Positions 16,663-26,418 of a stretch of DNA of 64,000 nt are shown one piece after another. The notes under the pieces are model-generated. The model was not told where the DNA came from and did not search any database. It worked only from the letters and a program-made list of their open reading frames with translations. Position numbers and translations under genes: made by a program. Origin of the DNA: Deferribacter abyssi (GTDB taxonomy: Bacteria; Chrysiogenota; Deferribacteres; Deferribacterales; Deferribacteraceae). The stretch covers positions 1 to 64,000 of the forward strand of contig NZ_JAQNCS010000003.1 in the NCBI RefSeq assembly GCF_049472655.1, in the 5' to 3' direction. The stretch's first letter is position 1. Each line of letters opens with the position of its first letter.

Positions 16663-17633
16663 TGAAAATATTATTAACAGGTGCTGCAGGATTCATCGGT
16701 TATTTCACCGCAAAAAAATTGTTAGAAGAAGGACATGAAGTTATAGGAATTGATAATTTAAATCATTACTATGATGTTAGATTAAAAGAATATAGAAAAA
16801 ATGAACTAGAAAAAAATGACAAATTTACTTTTATAAAGATAGATATATCAAATTTTGAAGCGTTATCAGTTATTTTCCAAACATACAAGTTTGATGCTAT
16901 AATAAACCTCGCTGCAAGAGCTGGAGTTAGATACAGTATAATTAATCCTTTTGTATATTACGAAACAAACTCTACTGGAACAGTTAATCTTTTAGAACTT
17001 GCTAAAAACTATAAAGTAAACAAATTTGTTCTTGCATCCACTTCAAGTCTTTATGCAGGCCAACCAATGCCTTTTACCGAAGACAAACCAGTCAATACAC
17101 CTATCTCCCCTTATGCTGCATCTAAAAAATCTGCAGAAGTAACTTGCTATACATATCATTTTTATTATGGAATTGATGTAAGTGTAGTGCGATATTTTAC
17201 AGTATATGGACCTGCAGGAAGACCGGATATGAGTGTTTTTAGATTCATTTCACAAATATACAATGAACAGCCTATTACAATTTATGGAGACGGTTCACAA
17301 TCAAGAGATTTTACTTTTGTAGAAGACATAGCTGCAGGAACAGTGAAAGCGTTAAAACCTGTTGGATATGAAATAATAAACCTTGGTAACAATAGTCCTA
17401 ATAAACTAAGTGAAGTCATTGAAAAAATTGAAAAACTACTCGGGAAAAAAGCAATAAAAAAATTTAAACCATTTCATAAAGCTGATATGATGGCAACATG
17501 GGCAAATATAACTAAAGCAAACACATTATTAAACTGGCAACCACAAGTTGACATTGATGAAGGTTTGGAAAAAACTGTTAATTGGTTTTTAAATAATGAA
17601 GATTTTGCATTTAATATTAAATTAACTGAATGA
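16662..17633 (+). CDS. NAD-dependent nucleotide-sugar epimerase (UDP-glucuronate 4-epimerase-like)
   Basis: 323-residue extended short-chain dehydrogenase. The Rossmann motif GAAGFIG is at residues 7-13 and the catalytic set is intact: STSSLYAG near 124 and SPYAASKKSAE near 145. The sequence pattern (GVRYSIINPFVYYETNSTGT, YFTVYGPAGRPDM) resembles UDP-glucuronate 4-epimerase/WbpP-like enzymes, which supply sugars for surface polysaccharide. The start is ATG 16662, whose A is also the last base of the cysS stop (TGATG), with AAGGAG eight bases upstream. The substrate is inferred from family resemblance only. Confidence 0.88.
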   Translation: MKILLTGAAGFIGYFTAKKLLEEGHEVIGIDNLNHYYDVRLKEYRKNELEKNDKFTFIKIDISNFEALSVIFQTYKFDAIINLAARAGVRYSIINPFVYYETNSTGTVNLLELAKNYKVNKFVLASTSSLYAGQPMPFTEDKPVNTPISPYAASKKSAEVTCYTYHFYYGIDVSVVRYFTVYGPAGRPDMSVFRFISQIYNEQPITIYGDGSQSRDFTFVEDIAAGTVKALKPVGYEIINLGNNSPNKLSEVIEKIEKLLGKKAIKKFKPFHKADMMATWANITKANTLLNWQPQVDIDEGLEKTVNWFLNNEDFAFNIKLTE

Positions 17634-17714
17634 TCAATCGTTAATGTTATCAATTTTTCATTTTCTGAAACGATTATTTTAAACTATAACTCGATGTTAA
17701 ACATATCAGAAAAG

Positions 17715-17767
17715 ATTGTTTCACTAACACTAGCAATGTCTTTGTAAGAGCGATAGTGACAAACAAT
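17715..17767. repeat. Imperfect inverted repeat between converging genes
   Basis: ATTGTTTCACTA (17715-17726) pairs with TAGTGACAAACAAT (17754-17767) apart from a two-base bulge; the loop is about 27 bases. It lies in the 183-base gap between two converging genes. It has no T-tract typical of a terminator. It could be a remnant of a small mobile element end or an RNA structure; nothing else in the gap supports either. Confidence 0.35.
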
Positions 17768-17816
17768 TTACTAACCATGATACTGAGAAATATTAAGAGA
17801 TCAAATATAACATTGA

Positions 17817-18911
17817 TTAAAGCTTTTTCATGAGAAAGTACGTACCTATAACAAATAATGGTAGCCCCATGAAAAACATCATTAAAATATCAAAAGCAAC
17901 AAATTTAAATCCAAGTCCTTTTAAAATAACAGCATACCCAGCATCAAGATAATATTTCAAAGGTGAAAGATATGTCATCTTTTGAAATATTAAAGGCATT
18001 GACTCGTATGGAGTCCATGAACCTGAAAGAAAGAGAATAGGAAGTAAAAAAAGAATTGCAAGCTGAGATACTTGTAACATATTTTCTGAAATAGATGCTA
18101 TAAGCAAAGACAATCCCATGGTGGTAAAGATATACCCCAACGTTAATAATAGAAATAAACCAATACTCCCTCTCACTGGAACACTAAGCCCCATCTTTAA
18201 AACAACATTCACTGCAATAAAACTGCCCAATAAAATAACAATAGACATAGCTATCAGTTTTGCAACTACAAGCCTTTTTAAACTAAGTGGAGATATAAGT
18301 ATCATTTCTATATTTCCTTCATCCTTCTCCCTAATTATCGATGAAGCAGGTAAGATTAAAACTAAAAGCGTTATTACTGAAAAAAGCTCAGATAATCCAA
18401 GAAAATTTTTTGTCAGTGTATTTTCATTGTAAAGGATACGCGACTCAGTAAAAACTTTAGCAAGTTTCTTCTTCCTTGGTAGATTTTCAAGATAGTAATC
18501 TACCATTATGTCAGAGGCATAACCTGCAAAAAGATACCCAGTACTAGCATCAGCTCCATTTAAATAAATAGCAATATTAAATACCCCTCTTTTCAATCCA
18601 CTACTAAAATCTTGAGGGATAACTAAAACTCCAACTCCTTTATCACTAATAAGAAAATCATCTGCAAGTTTTTCATTAATTAAATAACCTTTAAAATCAA
18701 ACCAGGGCTTGATCATTTTAGAAACAAGCTCTCTAGATTGAAAGCTCATATCATAGTCTACCGCGTAAAACTTTGCATTTTTAAGACTTAAGTCAATACC
18801 ATTGGCAGCTATATAAATATCTCCGGTAAAAAGATAAATTACAAACACCAAAAGTCCTTTATTACGCAAAAAGTGTAATAGCTCTTTTTTAATTAAAAAC
18901 AAAAATCTCAT
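17817..18911 (-). CDS. ABC-2 type exporter permease, second subunit (YhhJ/YbhR-like)
   Basis: 364-residue ABC-2 permease. One N-terminal membrane helix (about residues 18-36), a periplasmic domain of about 130 residues, then five C-terminal helices. The ABC-2 motif SSIIREKDEGNIEMILISPL near residue 190 and FLSGSWTPYESMP near 293 are typical. It forms the channel together with the upstream permease, and its ATG overlaps that gene's stop. It is the last gene of a four-gene exporter operon (HlyD-type adaptor, double ATPase, two permeases), which in E. coli YbhGFSR is linked to drug or cation efflux. Confidence 0.88.
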   Translation of the reverse strand: MRFLFLIKKELLHFLRNKGLLVFVIYLFTGDIYIAANGIDLSLKNAKFYAVDYDMSFQSRELVSKMIKPWFDFKGYLINEKLADDFLISDKGVGVLVIPQDFSSGLKRGVFNIAIYLNGADASTGYLFAGYASDIMVDYYLENLPRKKKLAKVFTESRILYNENTLTKNFLGLSELFSVITLLVLILPASSIIREKDEGNIEMILISPLSLKRLVVAKLIAMSIVILLGSFIAVNVVLKMGLSVPVRGSIGLFLLLTLGYIFTTMGLSLLIASISENMLQVSQLAILFLLPILFLSGSWTPYESMPLIFQKMTYLSPLKYYLDAGYAVILKGLGFKFVAFDILMMFFMGLPLFVIGTYFLMKKL

Positions 18912-20029
18912 CTTTCCTTCTTTTTAAATAGAATGAGCGTTAAACTGAAAAATATTACATAAAAAAAGATCAAAATAACTACATTAAGAGTATAAAGTCT
19001 AATATCTATACCCTTTAGGTAGTTCAATTTAATTATATTCATAAAATAAAATGTAGGGTAAATATGTGCTTGTATATACGCCTCGTTAGACATAGAACTT
19101 ACAGGAACAAGATAACCTGAATAAAGAAAAGCTGGTATTATGGCAACCACAGAAATCCCCACAATGGCAGACACCTGACTTTTTAAAAATGATGACATAA
19201 AAAGACCAATACTCGTTGAAACAAATATATATATCACAGATGCTATAAAAAATGACAAAAAATTTCCTTTGAAAGGTATCTTAAATAAGAATTCGATGAG
19301 TAGAAAAAGTATAAAAAAATTTATTATAGAAACAAAAACTGCAAACAACTGCTTACTAAGAAGATATTCAATCTTTGTTATGGAAGAAGTATAAATATTA
19401 TAAATAGAACCGCTCTCTTTCTCTTTAACAATCAATAAAGAGGCAAAAATAGCTGGATTAAGAAAAAGAATAATAGCCAGCAACCCACTTGTTGTTAGTT
19501 TTACGCTTTTCAAATTCTCATTAAACCAGTATCTTATATTTAATTTAAACAATTCTTTGATATCAATATCATTTAATGCCAAATTAAAGTTGTTTACAAT
19601 AGTATTTACGTAAGACTTTATAACATCAGCTCTATAAGGGAAAATACCATCAACTAAAAGTTGAATCTTTATATCTTCTTTTTGTTTTAACTTTTCAGTA
19701 AAATCAGATGGTATAATTATACCAAACCTTACTTTATTATTATCTATAAGTTGAATAACTTCTTCTTGACTTACTACTTCTCCATAAAAACTAAAATATT
19801 CTTTGTTATTTATAAAGCGATACTTGAAATCCCTACTCAATTCAGTTTTATCTTCATCAACAATTACAAAAGGTATATGGTGAACATCAAGTGCCATACC
19901 ATAGCCAAAAATTATCATCATAACAAAAGGAACAATAAATACTATTACTCTCGAAATCCTATCTCTTTTTAGCTCTTTAAATTCTTTTTTGAATATGGAA
20001 ACTATTCTCTTCAATTTTTTATTAAGCAT
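18908..20029 (-). CDS. ABC-2 type exporter permease, first subunit (YbhS-like)
   Basis: About 373 residues, same fold as its neighbour: a basic N-terminus (LKRIVSIFKKEFKELKRDR), one helix, a large periplasmic loop, then five membrane helices; the ABC-2 motif IVKEKESGSIYNIYTSSI lies in the middle. The start is uncertain. A GTG at 20062 has no ribosome site; ATG 20029 overlaps the ATPase stop by eight bases but its GGAGG is about 15 bases away; ATG 20044 abuts the same GGAGG. I use 20029 as most typical for this operon. It should pair with the downstream permease as a heterodimer. Confidence 0.85.
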   Translation of the reverse strand: MLNKKLKRIVSIFKKEFKELKRDRISRVIVFIVPFVMMIIFGYGMALDVHHIPFVIVDEDKTELSRDFKYRFINNKEYFSFYGEVVSQEEVIQLIDNNKVRFGIIIPSDFTEKLKQKEDIKIQLLVDGIFPYRADVIKSYVNTIVNNFNLALNDIDIKELFKLNIRYWFNENLKSVKLTTSGLLAIILFLNPAIFASLLIVKEKESGSIYNIYTSSITKIEYLLSKQLFAVFVSIINFFILFLLIEFLFKIPFKGNFLSFFIASVIYIFVSTSIGLFMSSFLKSQVSAIVGISVVAIIPAFLYSGYLVPVSSMSNEAYIQAHIYPTFYFMNIIKLNYLKGIDIRLYTLNVVILIFFYVIFFSLTLILFKKKER

Positions 20030-21800
20030 AATAGACAAATACATCCTCCATAGTTGGTACACTTTTTATAAAAGTGCAATTTATGTCTAGCAAATTTTTA
20101 AAACTCTCATCTCTAGCATAAATTCTGATTTTTCTACCAAGTAAGGATGCTTTATACCCTTCTTTTTTTAGTTTTTTATAAATCATATAATAATTTTCAC
20201 AGTGAATATCATATACATCACCTACTTCATTGGTTAATCTTTTTTTCAATTTTTCAGGCTCATCAAGTGCAATTAGTTGACCTGCAGAAATAAGAGCTAT
20301 CCTATCACAATACTCAGCTTCACTCATATAATGTGTTGTTACTATAACTGTGATCCCTGCTCTTGATAGCTTTGTTATAAGTTGCCAAAAGACATCTCTT
20401 TCTACAGGATCCACACCAGATGTAGGCTCATCAAGAAATACTATTTCAGGCATATGAAGGATAGAACAAATAAGTGCAAGACGCTGTTTAAATCCAAGAG
20501 GTAGCCTTTTTACAATCTCCTTCTTATAGTTACTAAGTCCAATTGTTTTTATAATATTTTCAAATTTTTCTAAACTTTTTACACCATATATATTAGCATA
20601 ATACTCAATGTTTTCTTCTACACTTAAATCACTATATAAGGAAAATTTTTGTGACATATACCCAATTTTATATTTTAACTGTTTTAAACTATTTCTTCCA
20701 AAAACCTCAAAAGTCCCGTCACTTTGCTTGTATAATCCCGTTAAAATCTTAATTAACGTAGTTTTTCCAGCTCCATTTGGTCCCAATAAACCGAAAATTT
20801 CTCCTCGTTTAACACTGAAACTAATCTCTTTTAATGCATAAAAATCACCAAATGTTTTACTGATTTTATCCAAAACAATTATATCATCCCCTTTAAAATT
20901 CGAGTTAATTCTTGGAAAATCAACATCCAGATATTTAGTTTCTAACTGATTCATTATTATATCTTCAAAAACCGGCTCAACTAAAAAATTTTTTTCTTTA
21001 TCTTCGAATTTCTTTATTATATATCTTACAATATTACGTCTAAATCTCACCCCTCTGTATTTCTCATAATAATGTTTGACCTCATATGAACTTACAGGTT
21101 TTTCCACAACATTTATATTTTCAAATAATTTTTTCCCAACCCTACCATAATATTTAATCATTCCATCATGTAAAAATATAACCTTATCACAACGTTCAGC
21201 TTCATCTAAATAGGATGTGGAAATAATTACAGTAAGATTTTCACGATTTACAAAATCCATAAAAAGATCCCATAATTCTCTTCTTGAAATAGGATCTACT
21301 CCAACTGTAGGTTCATCAAGTATAATCAACTCAGGCTTATGAATCAAAGAACAACAAATTCCTAGTTTTTGCTTCATTCCTCCTGAAAGATTCATTGCTA
21401 ATCTTTTTCTAAACCTATCAAGCCCTGTAACTCTTAATAACCTATCTTTTCTATCCCTAATTTCTTCAATATCCAGTCCTTTAAGTTCGGCAAAGAAGTC
21501 GATATTTTCTTCTACACTTAGTTTTTGATAAAGATTCAAACCAAGTCCCTGAGGCATATAAGCAATTCTATCCTTTAAAATATCATAGTTTTTTTTACGA
21601 TCTATCTCTTTATCAAAAAGGTAAAGTTTCCCTTCATCAAAATCCATTACGTTAGCAATAATTTTCATTAATGTAGACTTACCGGCACCATCGGGACCAA
21701 CAAGTCCCAATATTTCACCTTTACTTAAAGTAAAAGAGATATCTTTTAAAGAAAAGCTTTTTTTAAATCGCTTAGTAATATTTTCAACTTTAAGGATCAT
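20022..21800 (-). CDS. ABC transporter ATP-binding protein with two nucleotide-binding domains (YbhF-like)
   Basis: 592-residue tandem ABC ATPase. The first domain has Walker A GPDGAGKST near residue 36, signature LSGGMKQKL near 138 and Walker B LIILDEPTVGVDP. The second has Walker A GPNGAGKTT near 343, a degenerate signature LPLGFKQRL and Walker B EIVFLDEPTSGVDP. Two domains in one chain match YbhF of the YbhGFSR exporter. It energises the two permeases that follow. Its ATG overlaps the stop of the adaptor gene (ATGA), showing tight coupling. The weaker second signature is a common trait of this family. Confidence 0.92.
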   Translation of the reverse strand: MILKVENITKRFKKSFSLKDISFTLSKGEILGLVGPDGAGKSTLMKIIANVMDFDEGKLYLFDKEIDRKKNYDILKDRIAYMPQGLGLNLYQKLSVEENIDFFAELKGLDIEEIRDRKDRLLRVTGLDRFRKRLAMNLSGGMKQKLGICCSLIHKPELIILDEPTVGVDPISRRELWDLFMDFVNRENLTVIISTSYLDEAERCDKVIFLHDGMIKYYGRVGKKLFENINVVEKPVSSYEVKHYYEKYRGVRFRRNIVRYIIKKFEDKEKNFLVEPVFEDIIMNQLETKYLDVDFPRINSNFKGDDIIVLDKISKTFGDFYALKEISFSVKRGEIFGLLGPNGAGKTTLIKILTGLYKQSDGTFEVFGRNSLKQLKYKIGYMSQKFSLYSDLSVEENIEYYANIYGVKSLEKFENIIKTIGLSNYKKEIVKRLPLGFKQRLALICSILHMPEIVFLDEPTSGVDPVERDVFWQLITKLSRAGITVIVTTHYMSEAEYCDRIALISAGQLIALDEPEKLKKRLTNEVGDVYDIHCENYYMIYKKLKKEGYKASLLGRKIRIYARDESFKNLLDINCTFIKSVPTMEDVFVYYA

Positions 21801-22969
21801 TGGAAAAACAATATCATATCAGCAGGCATCCCTGGTTTTAAATATTTATCAGATTTCACAAAGTAGGCTTTAATAGCAAAAACCTGCTTTACTCTTTCTT
21901 CTTTGGTTTGCACCTCTTTAGGTGTAAATTCTGCTCTATCGCTCACATAAGAAATTATAGCATCAAACCCTTTTTCTTGACCATCTACAAAAATTTTCGC
22001 TTTATCACCTATTTTTATTCTTGATAAATATTTTTCTGGAAAAAAACCCTTAAAATATATTTTTTCTGGATTATACAGAGAAAAAATTGGCTGATAAGCT
22101 ACAGCAATTTCACCAAAATTTATATTTTTACTCATAATTATACCATCAATAGGTGATCTAACATATGTGTCTTCAATTTTAATTTGCAACTCCCTTATCA
22201 TTCCCTTTATCTCATTAATCGACTCAATCATACCTTGTTTTTCACTCTTTTTAATATTAATAGTTTGTTGAATCCCCTTTATTTCTTTTTCAAGTAATTC
22301 AACCTCTTTGCGCTGTAATTTTACTCTTTTAAGATTTTTTTTGCTATTACTTAAGAATTCTTTTGCTGATTCTAACTCGCTTTTTACACTCTCAAACTCA
22401 TTTCTTAACGTATCAAACTTCAAACAAATATTTTCAAACGTTGACTTTGAAATTGCTCCTTCCTTATACAATATTTTATATCGTTCATAATCTTTTCTAA
22501 CTTTCCCTAAATTTGCAAAAATAATGTCTTTCTTTTTTTTCAAGACATTAACCTTGGCACTGGCTATTTTAATTTCATTCATTGCAATTTCAATTGCAAG
22601 TTCTACATCCTTTGAAACTTTATCCTTCTTTATTAACAACTGTTTCAATTTTACTCTATATGCTTTAATTTCGCTATCTTTAGCTCTCAAACTATTTTCT
22701 ACTTGTCTTCTTTTAGCAATTAATTGACTCATTTTTTCTTCAAGTTCTTCTCTATCAACCTCCACCAATATGTCTCCCCTTTTAACCTTATCACCTTCTT
22801 CAAAATAAACTTTTATAACTTCCCCACTAACCTTAGGCGAAACATCCACTACATCAACCTCAATCCTACCACTTATTGTAATACTATCAACATGTTTCTT
22901 TTTATTCACATTTAAAAAAAATAAAATTACCGACAAAATTAAAACTACAAAAACAGCAAATCTTTTCAT
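21797..22969 (-). CDS. HlyD-family periplasmic adaptor (membrane fusion protein, YbhG-like)
   Basis: 390-residue membrane fusion protein. A single N-terminal helix (about residues 3-20) anchors it in the inner membrane. A biotinyl-lipoyl-like half motif follows (VSPKVSGEVIKVYFEEGDKV near 45-65). A long coiled-coil hairpin spans about 75-260 and the second lipoyl half is VRSPIDGIIMSKNINFGE near 270. It would connect the ABC-2 permeases to an outer-membrane channel or act as a periplasmic adaptor. The start is ATG 22969 behind GGAGG, preferred over TTG 22972. It is the first gene of the exporter operon. Confidence 0.9.
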   Translation of the reverse strand: MKRFAVFVVLILSVILFFLNVNKKKHVDSITISGRIEVDVVDVSPKVSGEVIKVYFEEGDKVKRGDILVEVDREELEEKMSQLIAKRRQVENSLRAKDSEIKAYRVKLKQLLIKKDKVSKDVELAIEIAMNEIKIASAKVNVLKKKKDIIFANLGKVRKDYERYKILYKEGAISKSTFENICLKFDTLRNEFESVKSELESAKEFLSNSKKNLKRVKLQRKEVELLEKEIKGIQQTINIKKSEKQGMIESINEIKGMIRELQIKIEDTYVRSPIDGIIMSKNINFGEIAVAYQPIFSLYNPEKIYFKGFFPEKYLSRIKIGDKAKIFVDGQEKGFDAIISYVSDRAEFTPKEVQTKEERVKQVFAIKAYFVKSDKYLKPGMPADMILFFQ

Positions 22970-23162
22970 CAATCCTCCCTGTATTAAACGGTGAAAATAT
23001 AATTTTAGACAACGCTAACCATGAAAAATAATAATAACAAACTCATGAAAAAACAATCTTAATCTAAATCTGGAATCATCCTATTCTTTGCAAAACTGAC
23101 TCGGCTCCTCTCTCATATATTATCACCTCATATCAAAAAAAAGGGGAGGTAATTCCAATAAG

Positions 23163-25457
23163 TTAAAATTCTACAATGGTTACAGCATCGCCCCCCTCAT
23201 GAAATGTTCCAACTCTAAAAGATTTTACTCTGAGGTCATTTTTCAAAAACTGTTGTACCCCTTTTCTCAAAGCACCTGTTCCCCTACCATGAATAATTAC
23301 TGCACTATTAACACCAGCTAATACACATTTATCAAGAAATTTATCCACTTCATCAATAGCTTCATCAACTTTTTTACCTATAATATTCAACTCATAAGAA
23401 ACCGATTTCTTAATTTCACCTTTTACATTCAACTGTTTAATCTTTTGCTTTTCTTTTTCTATATCTTGGAATTTCCTACCTATCAAATCCCTTTTCTTAA
23501 TCTCAATACGAATCCCCTCCATATTAACAAGTACTGAATTCTTCTTAACTTCTAAAATCTCTGCCAGCTTATTATATTTTTCCAAAATTATTTTATCTCC
23601 AACTTTTACATCTTGTATCGGTTTTTTCTTCTCTCTCAGTTTGTTAAGTTTTGACGATGTAGTTTCTAAATCTTTTTCAATATCTTCTATAGATGTCTTT
23701 TTAAATTTTCCTTTTAAAATAGATCTTCCTTTTTGTAAAAGATAGTATGCTTCTTCCAATAACTGTTCTTCTTTCTTATTAAGTTTTTCCTCTAGCTCCT
23801 TCTCACGCTCTCTCAAAACTTCCTCTTTATATTGGAGCTCTTTTTCCTTCTCTTCCAGTTTCTTTCGTAATATTTCCACCTCTATTTTTAAATCATTTAA
23901 TCTGTCAAGTTCATACTCCAACTTGCTTTTATCTTCTTGAAGTCTCATTAATGCTAATTCTATTATATCTTTATTAAAATTGAGACGTTTAGCTATTAAA
24001 ATAGGATCTGATTTCCCAACAACACCTTTTAATAAAGAATATTTTGGTGTAAACGTTTTATAATCAAAATCCACAGCATAATTCTCAGCAAAATCATTTT
24101 TCAATGCATATTCTTTCACTTCATTATAATGTGTAGTAACAATAAGTTTTGCCCCTTTTTCGACAAGATATTCGATAATTGCCACTGCAAGAATCGCACC
24201 TTCTTTCGGTTCAGTACCCGTACCAAGCTCGTCTAACAAAACTAAAGATGACTCATTTGCAAAATCTACAATATTCTTAATGTTTATTAAATGAGCTGAA
24301 AAAGTACTCAAATCCATCATCAAAGACTGGTTATCACCAATATCGACCAAGATATTTTTAAAAAGCTTTACTTTCGCATAATATCCAAATAGTGGCAAAC
24401 CACACATAGCAATAATATGATTTAAACCTATAGATTTTAATGCTGCAGTTTTACCTCCAGTGTTTGGACCACTTATAACAACCACCTTTTTATCTTCCCC
24501 CATATTAAAATCAATAGGTACTGAATTGTCTTTTTTTGTAAATAAAATAATAGGATGATGTATTTTTTTAAACTCAACAGTCTCATCTATATCTGGAAAA
24601 ACAACATTATGTTCTTTCACAAACTTTGCATATTCAATATAAAAAATCAGTTTCTGATATGCTTTAATTGTAGAACTCAATTCAAATCTTTTCCCTTTTA
24701 CTTTGTCAATCAATTCATAAACAATTTTTCTTATTTCTTCATCTTCAGCAATTTTTAAAGACTGGTAGCGATTATTCAAATCAACTATCTGTGCTGGTTC
24801 TACAAAATAAGTTTGAGCACTTTTTGATATATCATGTACAATTCCATTCAAAAACTGCCTAAAGTTTGGTTTACAAGGGATAACAAACCTACCATTTCTT
24901 TCAACAATTGTCTTATCCTGAATAAAGCTTTCTGATGATTTACCATAAATAATAGAATTTAGTGTTTTATTTATCTGCTTTCCTACATTATTTAAATCTT
25001 TTCTTATCGTTGCAAGCTCAATTGTAGCATCAGTTTTCACTTGCCCATTATCAGCTATTTTTTTATCTATTTCTTCAATCAACTCCCCAAAGGAATAAAT
25101 ATCTTTTAATATTTCACGTAAAGTGTCGATAGTATCATTTTCCAACAAAACTTTCTTCAAATTTCCAAGCCATTTATGAAAAATTTTAAATGTCACAAGC
25201 TCCTGAGCAAAAAAAGATTTATATGGATCCATCAGATTTTGATAAAAATTCTCATAATCTGAGTCATCAAAAAGTTCTATTTCATTATTTGTTAAATACA
25301 TTATTATTTCTTTAATATAATTTTGAACTTTTTTAATACTATTTTCTGATTGAAATGGCCTTAAATTAATAAAATATTTTTTAGCAAAAGTTGATAAAAA
25401 CTCACCAGATACAAGTTTCTTAAACAAAGGAAATTCTAGGGTTTCAAAATCGATCAT
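23163..25457 (-). CDS. mutS2: MutS2 family protein (endonuclease MutS2)
   Basis: 764-residue MutS2. It lacks the mismatch-recognition domain of MutS. The ATPase has Walker A GPNTGGKTA near residue 333 and the Walker B region VLLDELGTGTEP near 408. A coiled-coil/KOW-like linker follows (about 520-640). The C-terminal Smr nuclease domain has IHGRGTGALRKG near 731. MutS2 suppresses recombination and has been reported to act on collided ribosomes in Bacillus. It is the last gene of the operon that begins at pfkA and follows cvpA, a frequent neighbour. Confidence 0.95.
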   Translation of the reverse strand: MIDFETLEFPLFKKLVSGEFLSTFAKKYFINLRPFQSENSIKKVQNYIKEIIMYLTNNEIELFDDSDYENFYQNLMDPYKSFFAQELVTFKIFHKWLGNLKKVLLENDTIDTLREILKDIYSFGELIEEIDKKIADNGQVKTDATIELATIRKDLNNVGKQINKTLNSIIYGKSSESFIQDKTIVERNGRFVIPCKPNFRQFLNGIVHDISKSAQTYFVEPAQIVDLNNRYQSLKIAEDEEIRKIVYELIDKVKGKRFELSSTIKAYQKLIFYIEYAKFVKEHNVVFPDIDETVEFKKIHHPIILFTKKDNSVPIDFNMGEDKKVVVISGPNTGGKTAALKSIGLNHIIAMCGLPLFGYYAKVKLFKNILVDIGDNQSLMMDLSTFSAHLINIKNIVDFANESSLVLLDELGTGTEPKEGAILAVAIIEYLVEKGAKLIVTTHYNEVKEYALKNDFAENYAVDFDYKTFTPKYSLLKGVVGKSDPILIAKRLNFNKDIIELALMRLQEDKSKLEYELDRLNDLKIEVEILRKKLEEKEKELQYKEEVLREREKELEEKLNKKEEQLLEEAYYLLQKGRSILKGKFKKTSIEDIEKDLETTSSKLNKLREKKKPIQDVKVGDKIILEKYNKLAEILEVKKNSVLVNMEGIRIEIKKRDLIGRKFQDIEKEKQKIKQLNVKGEIKKSVSYELNIIGKKVDEAIDEVDKFLDKCVLAGVNSAVIIHGRGTGALRKGVQQFLKNDLRVKSFRVGTFHEGGDAVTIVEF

Positions 25458-25460
25458 ATA

Positions 25461-25979
25461 TTAAAAAGTTAATCCTCTAAAAGGATTCTTCTTTTTTTCT
25501 TTTGGCAACTTGTTCAAAACATCAAAGACATAGGGGGTAACCTTCATAAAGCTTCTAGCAACAGGTGATTTTTTCAAGTCTTTTGACATGGCAACTGAAG
25601 GTGGTAAAATAGATAACAGGAAATATAATAAAACACCTAAAATAACACCTGCTTTTAAGATTCCAAACACAAATCCTCCCGTCTTATCCATCCATCCAAG
25701 TTTAATTTTTTTAAAAAGTTTCCTGAGTAACGTCCCAATAAAAAAAATAACAATATAAATTAATAAAAACATAACAACAAATCCTAAAGCATCAGCAATA
25801 CTTCGTCTAATACCAAATCCACTTATTATCTTTGCAAAAATCCCATAATATTGATAAGCTATTACATACCCTAAAATTAAACCTAAAATACCAAATACTT
25901 CACTAATTAGTCCCCTGAACAACCCTTTAATACCAAAAACACCAATAATAATTAACAAAACAATATCAACTATCCCCAT
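25461..25979 (-). CDS. cvpA: CvpA family membrane protein
   Basis: 172-residue protein with four predicted membrane helices (about residues 3-20, 27-45, 62-82 and 100-125) and the family pattern GIVDIVLLIIIGVFGIKGLFR at its start. CvpA was named for colicin V production in E. coli; its general role may involve envelope homeostasis. The start is ATG 25979, with GAGG seven bases before it; an upstream TTG at 25997 would extend further into the yqeY gene and lacks a site. It precedes mutS2 by three bases. Confidence 0.87.
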   Translation of the reverse strand: MGIVDIVLLIIIGVFGIKGLFRGLISEVFGILGLILGYVIAYQYYGIFAKIISGFGIRRSIADALGFVVMFLLIYIVIFFIGTLLRKLFKKIKLGWMDKTGGFVFGILKAGVILGVLLYFLLSILPPSVAMSKDLKKSPVARSFMKVTPYVFDVLNKLPKEKKKNPFRGLTF

Positions 25980-26418
25980 TGAATGCCTCATTGACAAGTT
26001 TATTTACTAGCTTTCCATCAGCTCTTCCTTTAACTTTAGCCATTACTCCCTTCATAACCTGACCAAAATATTTTTTGTCTTTACTCTCAAGCTTATCAAT
26101 TTCTTCTTTTATTATTTCTTTAAGCTCCTCTTCCGTCAACTGCTCAGGGAGATACTTTGCAAGAACCACTATTTCTTTTTTCTCTTTCTCAGCTAAATCA
26201 GCTCTTCCAGCCTTTTCGTACTGTTCCACAGCATCTTTTCTCTTTTTAATAGCACTTTGAACAACCTGAATAATCTCATCATCAATAAGCTCTTTCTTTT
26301 TTTCTATTTCAGCATTCTTAATCTCAGCCCGTAACATTCTTATTGCACCAAGTGCTATTTCATTTTTTTCCTTCATAAATTTTTTCATATCTTCAAGAAT
26401 CTGATTTTTTAAACTCAT
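25966..26418 (-). CDS. yqeY: GatB/YqeY domain-containing protein
   Basis: 150-residue YqeY protein. It matches the tail domain of the GatB amidotransferase subunit (AIRMLRAEIKNAEIEKKKEL near residue 20; GQVMKGVMAKVKGRADGKLV near 117). The family is thought to bind tRNA, but its role as a stand-alone protein is not settled. The start is ATG 26418, chosen because AAGGAGG lies seven bases upstream; the open frame extends nine codons further into the preceding gene. It overlaps its upstream and downstream neighbours. Confidence 0.9.
   Translation of the reverse strand: MSLKNQILEDMKKFMKEKNEIALGAIRMLRAEIKNAEIEKKKELIDDEIIQVVQSAIKKRKDAVEQYEKAGRADLAEKEKKEIVVLAKYLPEQLTEEELKEIIKEEIDKLESKDKKYFGQVMKGVMAKVKGRADGKLVNKLVNEAFNGDS

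Noticed and set aside
23081..23116. An 11-codon minus-strand ORF with a GAGGTG site downstream of mutS2
   Set aside because: Too short to distinguish from chance, with no structure or gene that it could regulate.
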